Origin: Hermatobates lingyangjiaoensis
Taxonomy: Eukaryota > Arthropoda > Insecta > Hemiptera > Hermatobatidae
Reading direction: 5' to 3'
DNA length: 64,000 nucleotides
Assembly: GCA_026182355.1 (NCBI GenBank)
Contig: JAPFBL010000003.1
Span: forward strand, 2,629,001-2,693,000
The position numbers and the translations under genes were made by a program. Below, piece by piece: positions 1 through 10,659 of the stretch (within the stretch, counting starts at the first letter, position 1; the number at the start of each line of letters is the position of its first letter). The notes under the pieces are model-generated. The model searched no databases, was not told the origin of the DNA, and saw only the letters and a list, made by a program, of their open reading frames with translations.

Positions 1-139
1 AAAAAAAGTGACTTTCCCATCATGCATAATTCTTCCCAAACAAACATGTAACCTCAAAACATGTAATTCCGTCAAAATCTCGAGATCGAATTTTTTCACG
101 ATCACTATACTTTACTTATAGTAAAGTAAAAATATCCTG
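1..139 (-). mobile_element. R1-like non-LTR family, 5' end fragment running off the left edge
   Basis: Read on the minus strand this matches the beginnings of the copies at 44755 and 62150: a near-palindromic start (tttactataagtaaa type), then a gatcgtgaaaaaattcgatc-type block, then a ttttgacggaattacatg-type block. The element's 5' end is at about 139 and the rest lies outside the window. No coding sequence is visible in this part, which behaves like a 5' untranslated region. The assignment to the R1-like family is by linkage to reverse transcriptase relics in the longer copy at 53.6-56.2 kb. Confidence 0.6.
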
Positions 140-616
140 TAATGATCAATAAGTGAAGTTGGAGTTTTCGAGGGAAAACCCGAATTAGAACACTGAGGTA
201 ACGAGGGTTCACCTTGCGAAGAACCAGTCAGTCCAGTTATACTTATAAGATTTACTATTTCTATGTTTTAAAGATTAGTTTATGTTAAATAATTATCAAA
301 TTTGAAAGTACAAATTTTGTTTTGGTTAAGTTCTTTAAGGTTAATTTATTTCTATTAACCACAAGAGATTTCTTATAGGAAATACTCCACTCTCAAAATT
401 CCTTTAAGTCAAGCCTAAAGTTATTTAGAACAGAGCTAGACTGCACCCAATGACAATGGAGATTGTAATTGACATCCCCCTACATTGTAATACATCCCCC
501 TCCCCCTTTAGGGGGATGTATCTGTTTTGTGGACTTACTTTCTATGTATGATATAGTCTAACACGTACTAACTTAGCACTAATATAATTTACATTTCAAA
601 TTATTTGTAACACCTA
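140..616. other. Unassigned sequence with one strong hairpin
   Basis: I see no gene or recognised element here. A perfect 11-bp inverted repeat (tacatccccct, 491-501, and its complement 510-520) with an 8-base C/T-rich loop stands out in otherwise AT-rich DNA. It could be a transposon terminus, but no second copy was found in the window. Confidence 0.6.
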
Positions 617-696
617 ATGTATTGTTTGTTCAGTATTATTTATATATCATATATAAAATTAAATGGAATGTTATTTAAATGATCATAGAGGATTAG

Positions 697-3600
697 CTAT
701 GATATTTGTATCATATTAGGTAAGTTCTAGTGGTAGAGTGTTAGTCATTAGTGCTGCTGAATAGAATTGTGAATCTTGGTCATGAACTTAAGATGGAAAT
801 CTATGATATTTGTATCATATTAGGTAAATTCTAGTGGTAGAGTGTTAGTCATTAGTGCTGCTGAATAGAATTGTGAATCTTGGTCATGAACTTAAGATGG
901 AAATCTATGATATTTGTATCATATTAGGTAAGTTCTAGTGGTAGAGTGTTAGTCATTAGTGCTGCTGAATAGAATTGTGAATCTTGGCCGTGAACTCAAG
1001 ATGGAAATCTATGATATTTGTATCATATTAGGTAAGTTCTAGTGGTAGAGTGTTAGTCATTAGTGCTGCTGAATAGAATTGTGAATCTTGGCCGTGAACT
1101 TAACATGGAAATCTATGATATTTGTATCATATTAGGTAAGTTCTAGTGGTAGAGTGTTAGTCATTAGTACTGCTGAATAGAATTGTGAATCTTGGCCGTG
1201 AACTCAAGATGGAAATCTATGATATTTGTATCATATTAGGTAAGTTCTAGTGGTAGAGTGTTAGTCATTAGTGCTGCTGAATAGAATTGTGAATCTTGGC
1301 CGTGAACTCAAGATGGAAATCTATGATATTTGTATCATATTAGGTAAATTCTAGTGGTAGAGTGTTAGTCATTAGTGCTGCTGAATAGAATTGTGAATCT
1401 TGGTCATGAACTTAAGATGGAAATCTATGATATTTGTATCATATTAGGTAAGTTCTAGTGGTAGAGTGTTAGTCATTAGTGCTGCTGAATAGAATTGTGA
1501 ATCTTGGCCGTGAACTCAAGATGGAAATCTATGATATTTGTATCATATTAGGTAAGTTCTAGTGGTAGAGTGTTAGTCATTAGTGCTGCTGAATAGAATT
1601 GTGAATCTTGGCCGTGAACTCAAGATGGAAATCTATGATATTTGTATCATATTAGGTAAGTTCTAGTGGTAGAGTGTTAGTCATTAGTGCTGCTGAATAG
1701 AATTGTGAATCTTGGCCGTGAACTCAAGATGGAAATCTATGATATTTGTATCATATTAGGTAAGTTCTAGTGGTAGAGTGTTAGTCATTAGTGCTGCTGA
1801 ATAGAATTGTGAATCTTGGTCATGAACTTAAGATGGAAATCTATGATATTTGTATCATATTAGGTAAGTTCTAGTGGTAGAGTGTTAGTCATTAGTGCTG
1901 CTGAATAGAATTGTGAATCTTGGCCGTGAACTCAAGATGGAAATCTATGATATTTGTATCATATTAGGTAAGTTCTAGTGGTAGAGTGTTAGTCATTAGT
2001 GCTGCTGAATAGAATTGTGAATCTTGGCCGTGAACTTAACATGGAAATCTATGATATTTGTATCATATTAGGTAAGTTCTAGTGGTAGAGTGTTAGTCAT
2101 TAGTGCTGCTGAATAGAATTGTGAATCTTGGTCAAGAACTTAAGATGGAAATCTATGATATTTGTATCATATTAGGTAAGTTCTAGTGGTAGAGTGTTAG
2201 TCATTAGTGCTGCTGAATAGAATTGTGAATCTTGGTCATGAACTTAAGATGGAAATCTATGATATTTGTATCATATTAGGTAAGTTCTAGTGGTAGAGTG
2301 TTAGTCATTAGTGCTGCTGAATAGAATTGTGAATCTTGGCCGTGAACTTAACATGGAAATCTATGATATTTGTATCATATTAGGTAAGTTCTAGTGGTAG
2401 AGTGTTAGTCATTAGTGCTGCTGAATAGAATTGTGAATCTTGGCCGTGAACTCAAGATGGAAATCTATGATATTTGTATCATATTAGGTAAGTTCTAGTG
2501 GTAGAGTGTTAGTCATTAGTGCTGCTGAATAGAATTGTGAATCTTGGCCGTGAACTCAAGATGGAAATCTATGATATTTGTATCATATTAGGTAAGTTCT
2601 AGTGGTAGAGTGTTAGTCATTAGTGCTGCTGAATAGAATTGTGAATCTTGGCCGTGAACTCAAGATGGAAATCTATGATATTTGTATCATATTAGGTAAG
2701 TTCTAGTGGTAGAGTGTTAGTCATTAGTGCTGCTGAATAGAATTGTGAATCTTGGTCATGAACTTAAGATGGAAATCTATGATATTTGTATCATATTAGG
2801 TAAGTTCTAGTGGTAGAGTGTTAGTCATTAGTGCTGCTGAATAGAATTGTGAATCTTGGCCGTGAACTCAAGATGGAAATCTATGATATTTGTATCATAT
2901 TAGGTAAGTTCTAGTGGTAGAGTGTTAGTCATTAGTGCTGCTGAATAGAATTGTGAATCTTGGCCGTGAACTCAAGATGGAAATCTATGATATTTGTATC
3001 ATATTAGGTAAGTTCTAGTGGTAGAGTGTTAGTCATTAGTGCTGCTGAATAGAATTGTGAATCTTGGCCGTGAACTCAAGATGGAAATCTATGATATTTG
3101 TATCATATTAGGTAAGTTCTAGTGGTAGAGTGTTAGTCATTAGTGCTGCTGAATAGAATTGTGAATCTTGGCCGTGAACTTAACATGGAAATCTATGATA
3201 TTTGTATCATATTAGGTAAGTTCTAGTGGTAGAGTGTTAGTCATTAGTGCTGCTGAATAGAATTGTGAATCTTGGTCATGAACTTAAGATGGAAATCTAT
3301 GATATTTGTATCATATTAGGTAAGTTCTAGTGGTAGAGTGTTAGTCATTAGTGCTGCTGAATAGAATTGTGAATCTTGGTCATGAACTTAAGATGGAAAT
3401 CTATGATATTTGTATCATATTAGGTAAGTTCTAGTGGTAGAGTGTTAGTCATTAGTGCTGCTGAATAGAATTGTGAATCTTGGCCGTGAACTCAAGATGG
3501 AAATCTATGATATTTGTATCATATTAGGTAAGTTCTAGTGGTAGAGTGTTAGTCATTAGTGCTGCTGAATAGAATTGTGAATCTTGGTCATGAACTTAAG

Positions 3601-5060
3601 ATGGAAATCTATGATATTTGTATCATATTAGGTAAGTTCTAGTGGTAGAGTGTTAGTCATTAGTGCTGCTGAATAGAATTGTGAATCTTGGCCGTGAACT
3701 CAAGATGGAAATCTATGATATTTGTATCATATTAGGTAAGTTCTAGTGGTAGAGTGTTAGTCATTAGTGCTGCTGAATAGAATTGTGAATCTTGGCCGTG
3801 AACTCAAGATGGAAATCTATGATATTTGTATCATATTAGGTAAGTTCTAGTGGTAGAGTGTTAGTCATTAGTGCTGCTGAATAGAATTGTGAATCTTGGC
3901 CGTGAACTCAAGATGGAAATCTATGATATTTGTATCATATTAGGTAAGTTCTAGTGGTAGAGTGTTAGTCATTAGTGCTGCTGAATAGAATTGTGAATCT
4001 TGGTCATGAACTTAAGATGGAAATCTATGATATTTGTATCATATTAGGTAAGTTCTAGTGGTAGAGTGTTAGTCATTAGTGCTGCTGAATAGAATTGTGA
4101 ATCTTGGCCGTGAACTCAAGATGGAAATCTATGATATTTGTATCATATTAGGTAAGTTCTAGTGGTAGAGTGTTAGTCATTAGTGCTGCTGAATAGAATT
4201 GTGAATCTTGGCCGTGAACTTAACATGGAAATCTATGATATTTGTATCATATTAGGTAAGTTCTAGTGGTAGAGTGTTAGTCATTAGTGCTGCTGAATAG
4301 AATTGTGAATCTTAGTCATGAACTTAAGATGGAAATCTATGATATTTGTATCATATTAGGTAAATTCTAGTGGTAGAGTGTTAGTCATTAGTGCTGCTGA
4401 ATAGAATTGTGAATCTTGGTCATGAACTTAAGATGGAAATCTATGATATTTGTATCATATTAGGTAAGTTCTAGTGGTAGAGTGTTAGTCATTAGTGCTG
4501 CTGAATAGAATTGTGAATCTTGGCCGTGAACTTAACATGGAAATCTATGATATTTGTATCATATTAGGTAAGTTCTAGTGGTAGAGTGTTAGTCATTAGT
4601 GCTGCTGAATAGAATTGTGAATCTTGGCCGTGAACTCAAGATGGAAATCTATGATATTTGTATCATATTAGGTAAGTTCTAGTGGTAGAGTGTTAGTCAT
4701 TAGTGCTGCTGAATAGAATTGTGAATCTTGGCCGTGAACTCAAGATGGAAATCTATGATATTTGTATCATATTAGGTAAGTTCTAGTGGTAGAGTGTTAG
4801 TCATTAGTGCTGCTGAATAGAATTGTGAATCTTGGCCGTGAACTTAACATGGAAATCTATGATATTTGTATCATATTAGGTAAGTTCTAGTGGTAGAGTG
4901 TTAGTCATTAGTGCTGCTGAATAGAATTGTGAATCTTGGTCATGAACTTAAGATGGAAATCTATGATATTTGTATCATATTAGGTAAGTTCTAGTGGTAG
5001 AGTGTTAGTCATTAGTGCTGCTGAATAGAATTGTGAATCTTGGCCGTGAACTTAAGATGA
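697..5060. repeat. 104-bp satellite array, about 42 tandem monomers
   Basis: The motif gatatttgtatcatattagg recurs at 701, 805, 909, 1013 and so on to 4965, always exactly 104 bases apart. That is 42 consecutive units without an insertion or deletion. Monomers differ at only a few bases and fall into three main types by their 3' part: A (ggtcatgaacttaagatgg), B (ggccgtgaactcaagatgg) and C (ggccgtgaacttaacatgg). Rare variants are taaattc instead of taagttc (units 2, 7, 36), tagtactg (unit 5), tcaagaac (unit 14) and cttagtc (unit 35). Each monomer carries a 6-bp dyad, atgata-tttg-tatcat, and a tRNA D-arm-like stretch, agttctagtggtagag. There is no open reading frame. The last unit is a hybrid ending in aagatga, after which the sequence becomes unique. 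Confidence 0.97.
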
Positions 5061-5421
5061 AAAATCTTTGCATTACTTTCTCAAAGAAGACGCAAGCTGT
5101 CAGTCGCATGGCATTACATCAAGTTCTCGACTCTAATCAACACAAGTAAGGCAAAACTCAGTATTCTGATAAAAAACCGACTCAGTAAATTAGATCGCCT
5201 TTGACATTGTATATTGGTGCACCTGTAATAGGTGCCAATTTACAAATAAGTCTCACTTTCTTTTCTTAGAATAACAAAAGAAGTGTGGGTGATGGATACG
5301 AATATGTTTTTTTTATTTTAGATATAATTATTTTTAATCATAATTTTATAACTGAAATCTTAAATTATGTTCTATTAAATTATTTCTCTATGATAATTTG
5401 CTTAACTGTTAATGTAACTAT
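5061..5421. other. Unassigned sequence between satellite and SINE
   Basis: AT-rich and apparently single copy within the window. No gene was recognised. The left side of the SINE target duplication, taatgtaactat, is at 5410-5421. Confidence 0.6.
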
Positions 5422-5744
5422 AGATGCCAGGTTAGCTCAGTGGTTAACGTACTCGCCTCTGAACTGATAGGACCGAGGTTAGACCCCCACCTGGCCCTCG
5501 ATTTATTCATGCGAGAGGTGAATAAATCTGAGCATGTCGTCCCTCGGAGAAGGACGTTAAACCGTCGGTCCTGAGCCTGTACGACGTGAGGTACTCGTTA
5601 AACATCCCTACTCTAAATACATTGAGTTAGACAAAATTTAGGACTCCCACTGTAGAATCAATCTGCATTATGTGGCATCACAAAGGGCCAAAGCTCGGTC
5701 TAGGTGTGTTCCTTGTGGGACTGCCACTGCAACCTAACCTAACC
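5422..5744 (+). mobile_element. tRNA-derived SINE with CCTAA tail
   Basis: The head is tRNA-like, with an A box tagctcagtgg at 5433-5443 (perfect match to TRGYNNARNNG) and a B box ggttagacccc at 5477-5487 (one mismatch to GGTTCGANNCC). The acceptor-like ends ccagg and cctgg can pair. The tRNA-unrelated body includes a block ctcggagaaggacgttaaac near 5543-5562. The 3' end is a short CCTAA-type tail rather than poly(A). The insertion is flanked by a 12-bp target duplication, taatgtaactat, at 5410-5421 and 5745-5756. It would be transcribed by RNA polymerase III and depend on a LINE for mobility; the partner LINE is not identified. The tRNA part has decayed pairing and is not called as a functional tRNA. 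Confidence 0.88.
5433..5487 (+). promoter_or_regulatory. RNA polymerase III internal promoter (A and B boxes) of the SINE
   Basis: A box at 5433-5443 and B box at 5477-5487, about 33 bases apart, which is normal spacing for a type 2 polymerase III promoter. Confidence 0.8.
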
Positions 5745-5756
5745 TAATGTAACTAT

Positions 5757-6394
5757 GCTGTTAATGATATAGTTATGCGAGGGTAAACACATTTGAAATT
5801 GAACAAAGCTAGTGATTTCTACACTGTAATAAAATAATTTTGAATACTAAACTCCTGCTCCTTTAAGATAGAATAAGAAAGTGTAACCATGCTATTATAT
5901 TAGGATGTCTAAAAATTATATGATTGTCAGTTAAATTATATATATATATATATATATAAATTAGGATCCAAAGAAGTTAAACTTCATCACATGGCGAACA
6001 TCTCTTTTTGTGTCACTGAAAATGAGAGATGACGTACAAATAATTGTCCATGCTTGGTATAAACGAAAACAACACTCTGAGGTTCCTTGATGTAGGACCA
6101 ATGAATAGTAGTTTACCAAATCATCGCAATGATGTGGAATGGTAATCACAACGATGAAATAATAGTACGCTAATTATAAAGACTTAAAATATATTTTGAA
6201 CAGAATATAGAAAACAAAAGTAATTTATTTTTAAAGAATTTGAGAGTTTTTTTAAAAATAGTGAGGAATGGAGTAAGTAATTTACTAGTTTATCACAGTC
6301 CGGTGATGAGCATTTTTTGCGTACTTTGTACCGTGCAACTGTTAATAACTGTTTTAAAAAAATATAGAAGTTGTCCCTAGCAGCTGCTGCCATT
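5757..6394. other. AT-rich sequence with a (TA)n run
   Basis: Contains a TA microsatellite at about 5938-5958. The short open frames on the minus strand (5961-6149 and 6184-6393) have no recognisable domain and are not called as genes. Confidence 0.6.
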
Positions 6395-6545
6395 TAAAAC
6401 TCTATAAAGAATTACCAAGGCTCTACCACTTGAACTGACCTAGCACGACACCAATATTCATAGATTGCCCTCAACGATAATTTAAATAACATTCCATTTA
6501 ATCTATGTTTGATATATAAAGAATGCTAAACAACCCAACATGAAT
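6395..6545 (-). repeat. Diverged inverted relative of the satellite monomer and its left flank
   Basis: On the minus strand this aligns with 617 to about 770 on the plus strand. A 22-base block is identical (658-679 plus versus 6481-6502 minus, beginning attaaatggaatg). It is flanked by partly matching sequence on both sides, including a tttatatatca block and a ctatga...attggtgtcgtgctaggtc stretch corresponding to the satellite unit. The tRNA-like segment (gctaggtcagttcaagtggt, then agagccttgg) is better preserved here than in the satellite. The simplest reading is that both come from an older tRNA-related repeat, one copy of which was amplified into the array. Confidence 0.7.
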
Positions 6546-6772
6546 GTATCTAATTCATAACGATAGTTAAATAAATTTTTTTTTTTTTTTTTTTTTTAAT
6601 TTTATTTTACATAGTCACAACAATGCAAATTTACATTACCAGTGACAATGATGAAGGAAATATATACATTACACATGGAGGCAGGAGGGAAGAAATAATT
6701 CAGTAATTATACTTCCTGGCGTGAGAAATATGTTATGAAACTTAGATTAAATTTACAAGTCACTAGAGTAAT

Positions 6773-9469
6773 TCACACTAATAAGTCTCTTGGCCAGTTT
6801 CTCTTCAGGCGCCTTTGGGGATTTCCTGGAATATTTGTTGAGGAGATGTTTTGGACTAAGGGATTGCTATTGCTACAAAGATTTTTATGAAAGGCTTTGT
6901 ATCGAGATATTGCTACTTGATGAACTGTTGAAATCCTGAGGTCTGAATAGATTGTTTGATTTGGTATGTAAAAGGGACAATGAAGAATTTTCCTAAGAAT
7001 TTTTGACTGAAGAGCTTGTATCCTCTGGGCATTGCTAGATTTTGTTGCTCCCCATATTTCAATTCCGTAAGTCCAAATAGGCATAATCATAGATTTATAT
7101 AGTAATAGTTTATTGACAGTAGTTAATTTTGAACGATTATCAAGTAAGTGAATTAAAAGTCTATATCGTCTGTTTAGTTCTGTTCTTTTCATTTTGGTAT
7201 GGGGAGCCCAAGTAAGACGTCTGTCAAGGTGCAGTCCTAAGTATTTGGTGGTTGTAGCTTGAGGGATCGGTATATGGTTAAGGAAGACTGGAGAACACGC
7301 ATCTGGCCGCAACGTAAATGTTACGTGAACACTTTTCTGTTCGTTAATGCGTATTCTCCAACACTTCAGCCATGACTCTATAACGTTTAAGTGTTGCTGG
7401 ATATAGTAGGATGCTAGCTCAGGACTGTCATTTGTGCAAAGGATTGCCTTGTCGTCAGCAAATGTGGCTAAGACTGTATGGGGAGATTCTGGAATGTCGG
7501 AGGTGTATATGGAGTATAGCACTGGTCCAAGTATGCTTCCTTGCGGAACTCCTGCCTTAATATGAATAACTGGAGAAAGACAAGAGCCTTCTATTACTTG
7601 GCTAAAGCGATGGTTGAGGTAGGACTGCATTATAAGGTAGTAAGTATGTGGGAGTATTTTTTTGAGCTTCCAAAGCAACCCAGCATGCCAAATCCTGTCA
7701 AAGGCTTCCGCCTCATCAAGAAAGACAGCTGAGCAGTATTGTTTCTTCTCAAGAGTAGAGGAAATGACATCAACTATACGGTGGCATTGTTGAATTGTAG
7801 AGTGTTGAGATCGAAACCCGAATTGGTGAGAGGGTATTAAATTTTTCGATTCTAAAATGGGACGAAGTCTTCGAAGAAATAATTTTTCAAAGATTTTGGC
7901 CATGGTTGGTAGTAAACTAATTGGGCGGTACGACGTACATAGTTGTAGAGACTTATGGGGCTTTGGGATCATGCGAATAATAGAAAATTTCCACAGAATG
8001 GGGAAATAGGTTGTTCGTAAGATAGAGTTGTATATATATGTAAGGAAAATTATGACCTTACGGGGAAGTTGTTTGATTATTTCGTTTGTTATAAGGTCAT
8101 AACCGGGAGATTTTTTTGATGGTAGTTTTTTAATTATAAAAGAGACTTCATTTGGGGAGAATGACTTGGGTGGAAGAGAGAGCTGTAAAGGGGCTACAAG
8201 TTCATCAGTTACTTTTGCTGTAGTATCAGGGTCTTCTATATTTGAATTGGGAATGAAAAGGGTTTCAAGGTGTTTGGAGAAGACTGTGGCCTTCTCATAG
8301 TCGCTTTTTGCCCAGGTATCGTCGCCAGTAAGGATCGGAGTACTAATTTTTTTATGGGACAGTATTCGTCTAGTGGCAGTCCATAGTGACTTGTCTTCGG
8401 GTTTCAGTGCTTCAGTATATTTTTGGAAAAGACAATTTCGATATTGCTTCAAGTCTCGAGTTAGTTGGTTTTGTAATCTGTTAAATGTTTGTTTGTCAGA
8501 TGGGTATCGACTTCTCTGCCATTTGGCTCTTGCTCGTCGTTTAGCTTGGATTAATTCACTGAGGTATGTTGGTAGGTATGTAGTGTGCTTTTTTGGTCTG
8601 GATGGGACTTTAGCATTATTTATACAAGCATGTATATCCTGAGTTAATTTACTAATTGCGTCATCTATTTCACGTGATGTCTTGAGGCGTACTTTAAGGT
8701 TAGTCTGTCGTTCAATTTCGGCTCTAAATTTTTCCCAGTCAATATGTCCGTTGAGTAGAGTTTGATTATTAATAATTTTCATAGGATGAATAGATAATGA
8801 CAGAAGTACGGGTGAATGGTCAGAGGAAAGGTCTGGGAGAGTTGTGATGTAAGGGTTTAGTTTTGAGATGGGTGAAGTGACAAATATATCAAGCAGGTCA
8901 GGTTTTTTGACTGTGGAAGAAGGCCAATATGTAGGAGTTCCAGGACTTAGGACAGTATAAGATGAGTTGAGAAGAGATTTACGGAGAATAGAACCCCGAG
9001 GTGTGGTTACTCGACATCCCCATGACTGGTGTTTACAATTGAAATCCCCTCCACAAATAAATTTAGGTGAAAGGTGTTGAAAGATATTTGAAAGGTCACT
9101 TTGGGTTATACGTTTGTTTGGAGGGCAATATATTGAAGAGACATTGTAGTTGTATGGATGGGACTCAAGGCAGATTGTGCATACTTGCATGGCAGGTGTG
9201 GATACAGAAGGTAGGATGTGGTGTTTGAGAGACCTCCGTACAAGCACAGCTACTCCACCATGGGCAGTGTTATCAGGATGGTCAGTGCGATATGTGATGT
9301 AGTCAGTTAGTTTAAAATATGACCTGGACGTAAAGTGGGTTTCTGTCAGTAGTGCAATGTCAATTTTCTTGTCATGTAGTACAATGTCGAGTTCTTGTCT
9401 GTGTTGAGTAAGTCCGTTGGCATTCCAGAGGAGGATAGTTAAGGATTGCTTAGTTGGGGAGGTGTTCAT
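6773..9469 (-). CDS. ORF2: apurinic-type endonuclease and reverse transcriptase of a Jockey-like element
   Basis: This 898-residue protein would nick target DNA and reverse transcribe the element RNA at the nick. Residues about 10-225 form the apurinic-like endonuclease: WNANG with N16, E43 in LTETH, GGDFN at 140-144, and SSDHSPV at 215-221 with the catalytic D/H pair. Residues about 450-760 are the reverse transcriptase: YRPISLLP near 514-521, motif A FLDEAEAFD from 583, GVPQGS at 640-645, and FADD at 670-673, where the usual FADDTAI reads FADDKAI. The C-terminus has the Jockey-like ending RLKRNWPRDLL. No RNase H domain is seen, as expected for the Jockey clade. The start codon overlaps the ORF1 stop, suggesting reinitiation. 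All key catalytic residues are present, so the copy may be recent; whether it moves is unknown. Confidence 0.93.
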   Translation of the reverse strand: MNTSPTKQSLTILLWNANGLTQHRQELDIVLHDKKIDIALLTETHFTSRSYFKLTDYITYRTDHPDNTAHGGVAVLVRRSLKHHILPSVSTPAMQVCTICLESHPYNYNVSSIYCPPNKRITQSDLSNIFQHLSPKFICGGDFNCKHQSWGCRVTTPRGSILRKSLLNSSYTVLSPGTPTYWPSSTVKKPDLLDIFVTSPISKLNPYITTLPDLSSDHSPVLLSLSIHPMKIINNQTLLNGHIDWEKFRAEIERQTNLKVRLKTSREIDDAISKLTQDIHACINNAKVPSRPKKHTTYLPTYLSELIQAKRRARAKWQRSRYPSDKQTFNRLQNQLTRDLKQYRNCLFQKYTEALKPEDKSLWTATRRILSHKKISTPILTGDDTWAKSDYEKATVFSKHLETLFIPNSNIEDPDTTAKVTDELVAPLQLSLPPKSFSPNEVSFIIKKLPSKKSPGYDLITNEIIKQLPRKVIIFLTYIYNSILRTTYFPILWKFSIIRMIPKPHKSLQLCTSYRPISLLPTMAKIFEKLFLRRLRPILESKNLIPSHQFGFRSQHSTIQQCHRIVDVISSTLEKKQYCSAVFLDEAEAFDRIWHAGLLWKLKKILPHTYYLIMQSYLNHRFSQVIEGSCLSPVIHIKAGVPQGSILGPVLYSIYTSDIPESPHTVLATFADDKAILCTNDSPELASYYIQQHLNVIESWLKCWRIRINEQKSVHVTFTLRPDACSPVFLNHIPIPQATTTKYLGLHLDRRLTWAPHTKMKRTELNRRYRLLIHLLDNRSKLTTVNKLLLYKSMIMPIWTYGIEIWGATKSSNAQRIQALQSKILRKILHCPFYIPNQTIYSDLRISTVHQVAISRYKAFHKNLCSNSNPLVQNISSTNIPGNPQRRLKRNWPRDLLV

Positions 9470-10659
9470 TTGGTAGCAACAGCAGGAACAAGACTGGTTA
9501 TTACTGTGGTGAGAAGGGAGATAAGTGGAGTGATAGTTGACTTTAGTTCATTTAAAAAGGATGTAAGAAGGACTGTGAAATCGGAGGAAGGTGTGGGAGG
9601 AGGAATGAAGGTAGGCATTTTGTGAGGTACTTGCTGTGGTTCAGATGATGTGGCTCCTGCTGCAACGACATTAGCATAGCTAACGTTCTTGACGACTGGG
9701 TTCGTAGAAATACCAGTAGTTCTTGTCTTTTGATTCTCAGTTGAGTCAACATTTCGCCTCAGCTTCTTCTGTATGTTTTTGTGGATTTCACATCCTCTGT
9801 AACTTGCAGGATGACAGCCTTCACAAAGGGCACACTTCGCCGGCTCATCTCTTGACTTCATACAGTCCTCTGTTCTATGCTGACCTGCGCATTTCACACA
9901 ACGAGGTGCTAGATTACAATAAGTTTTGGTGTGACCATAACGCTGGCACCTTTTGCACTGAGGTATTTCTTTTCGTTTATATGGCTCTTCCACAATAACT
10001 TTGGTATGGAACAAGGAAGTCATTTCAAAGATATCTTTATTATTATGGCTTGGTTCTAGATCTACAAAAAAGAGAGACATAGGCTGCTTCGTCACATTGT
10101 GAAGAACATTAGTAATATTTCGTACATTATGTCCTAAGTCTTTTAGTTCATCGTGGATTGTCTGTATTGGAGTGGAGTGGTGAATATTTCTTATTACTAC
10201 TCTAAACGCTTTGTCTTGTTTAAGCTGGTACGTGTGAAAGGGGATGTTTAGCATTCTAAAATGACAGTTGATTTTGCGGTATGCCTCTGCTTCTTTTGGA
10301 TATATTGCAACATCACTTGCTCTTGATTTACAAGCGAAATTACCTTTACCGACCAGTTCAGTAAGAGTTCTTATAAGATCTGGGAAATTTGTCACCGATT
10401 TTAAATATATGGGAGGTGGGGGTGGAAGTCTTGAAGTAGAATCTTCTTTTGACATTTCCGTTGACAGAACAGAAAACTTGTTAGGAGATAAGAATGATGG
10501 AACAGACACATTTGAATCAAGGTTAGCACCGCTCGTGGATGGTACACTAACCTTGGGAAGTTGTTTGGCACTCAAATTTAGATCTGATTGTAAAGCAACA
10601 GCCACTTTTTTATTTTTTGGTGGGGAATGTGTCTGTGAACGACTACGTCTCTTTTTCAT
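9466..10659 (-). CDS. ORF1: Gag-like nucleic-acid-binding protein of the Jockey-like element
   Basis: A 397-residue protein expected to bind the element RNA and carry it to the nucleus. The N-terminus is basic (KKRRSRSQ then KNKK, possible nuclear signal), followed by a proline run at 79-83. Residues about 150-225 fit the insect Gag domain that precedes the zinc knuckles (FRVVIRNIHHSTP, LGHNVRNITNV, FFVDLE). Three CCHC knuckles follow: C235-C238-H243-C248, C254-C257-H261-C266, and C276-C279-H283-C290. The last has the HPASYRGC form common in arthropod Jockey Gags. A hydrophobic C-terminal segment (about 361-393) is of unknown role. Its TGA overlaps the ORF2 ATG. The start is the first ATG of the open frame at 10659. 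Confidence 0.92.
   Translation of the reverse strand: MKKRRSRSQTHSPPKNKKVAVALQSDLNLSAKQLPKVSVPSTSGANLDSNVSVPSFLSPNKFSVLSTEMSKEDSTSRLPPPPPIYLKSVTNFPDLIRTLTELVGKGNFACKSRASDVAIYPKEAEAYRKINCHFRMLNIPFHTYQLKQDKAFRVVIRNIHHSTPIQTIHDELKDLGHNVRNITNVLHNVTKQPMSLFFVDLEPSHNNKDIFEMTSLFHTKVIVEEPYKRKEIPQCKRCQRYGHTKTYCNLAPRCVKCAGQHRTEDCMKSRDEPAKCALCEGCHPASYRGCEIHKNIQKKLRRNVDSTENQKTRTTGISTNPVVKNVSYANVVAAGATSSEPQQVPHKMPTFIPPPTPSSDFTVLLTSFLNELKSTITPLISLLTTVITSLVPAVATK

Noticed and set aside
697..5060. CRISPR-like array
   Set aside because: The whole 104-bp unit is repeated, there are no variable spacers between short repeats, and the context is a eukaryotic genome.
5431..5500. Functional tRNA gene
   Set aside because: The A and B boxes are good but the arms do not fold properly and the sequence continues into a SINE body with target duplications.
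8373..8642. Plus-strand 89-residue open frame
   Set aside because: Shadow of the retrotransposon ORF2 on the minus strand.
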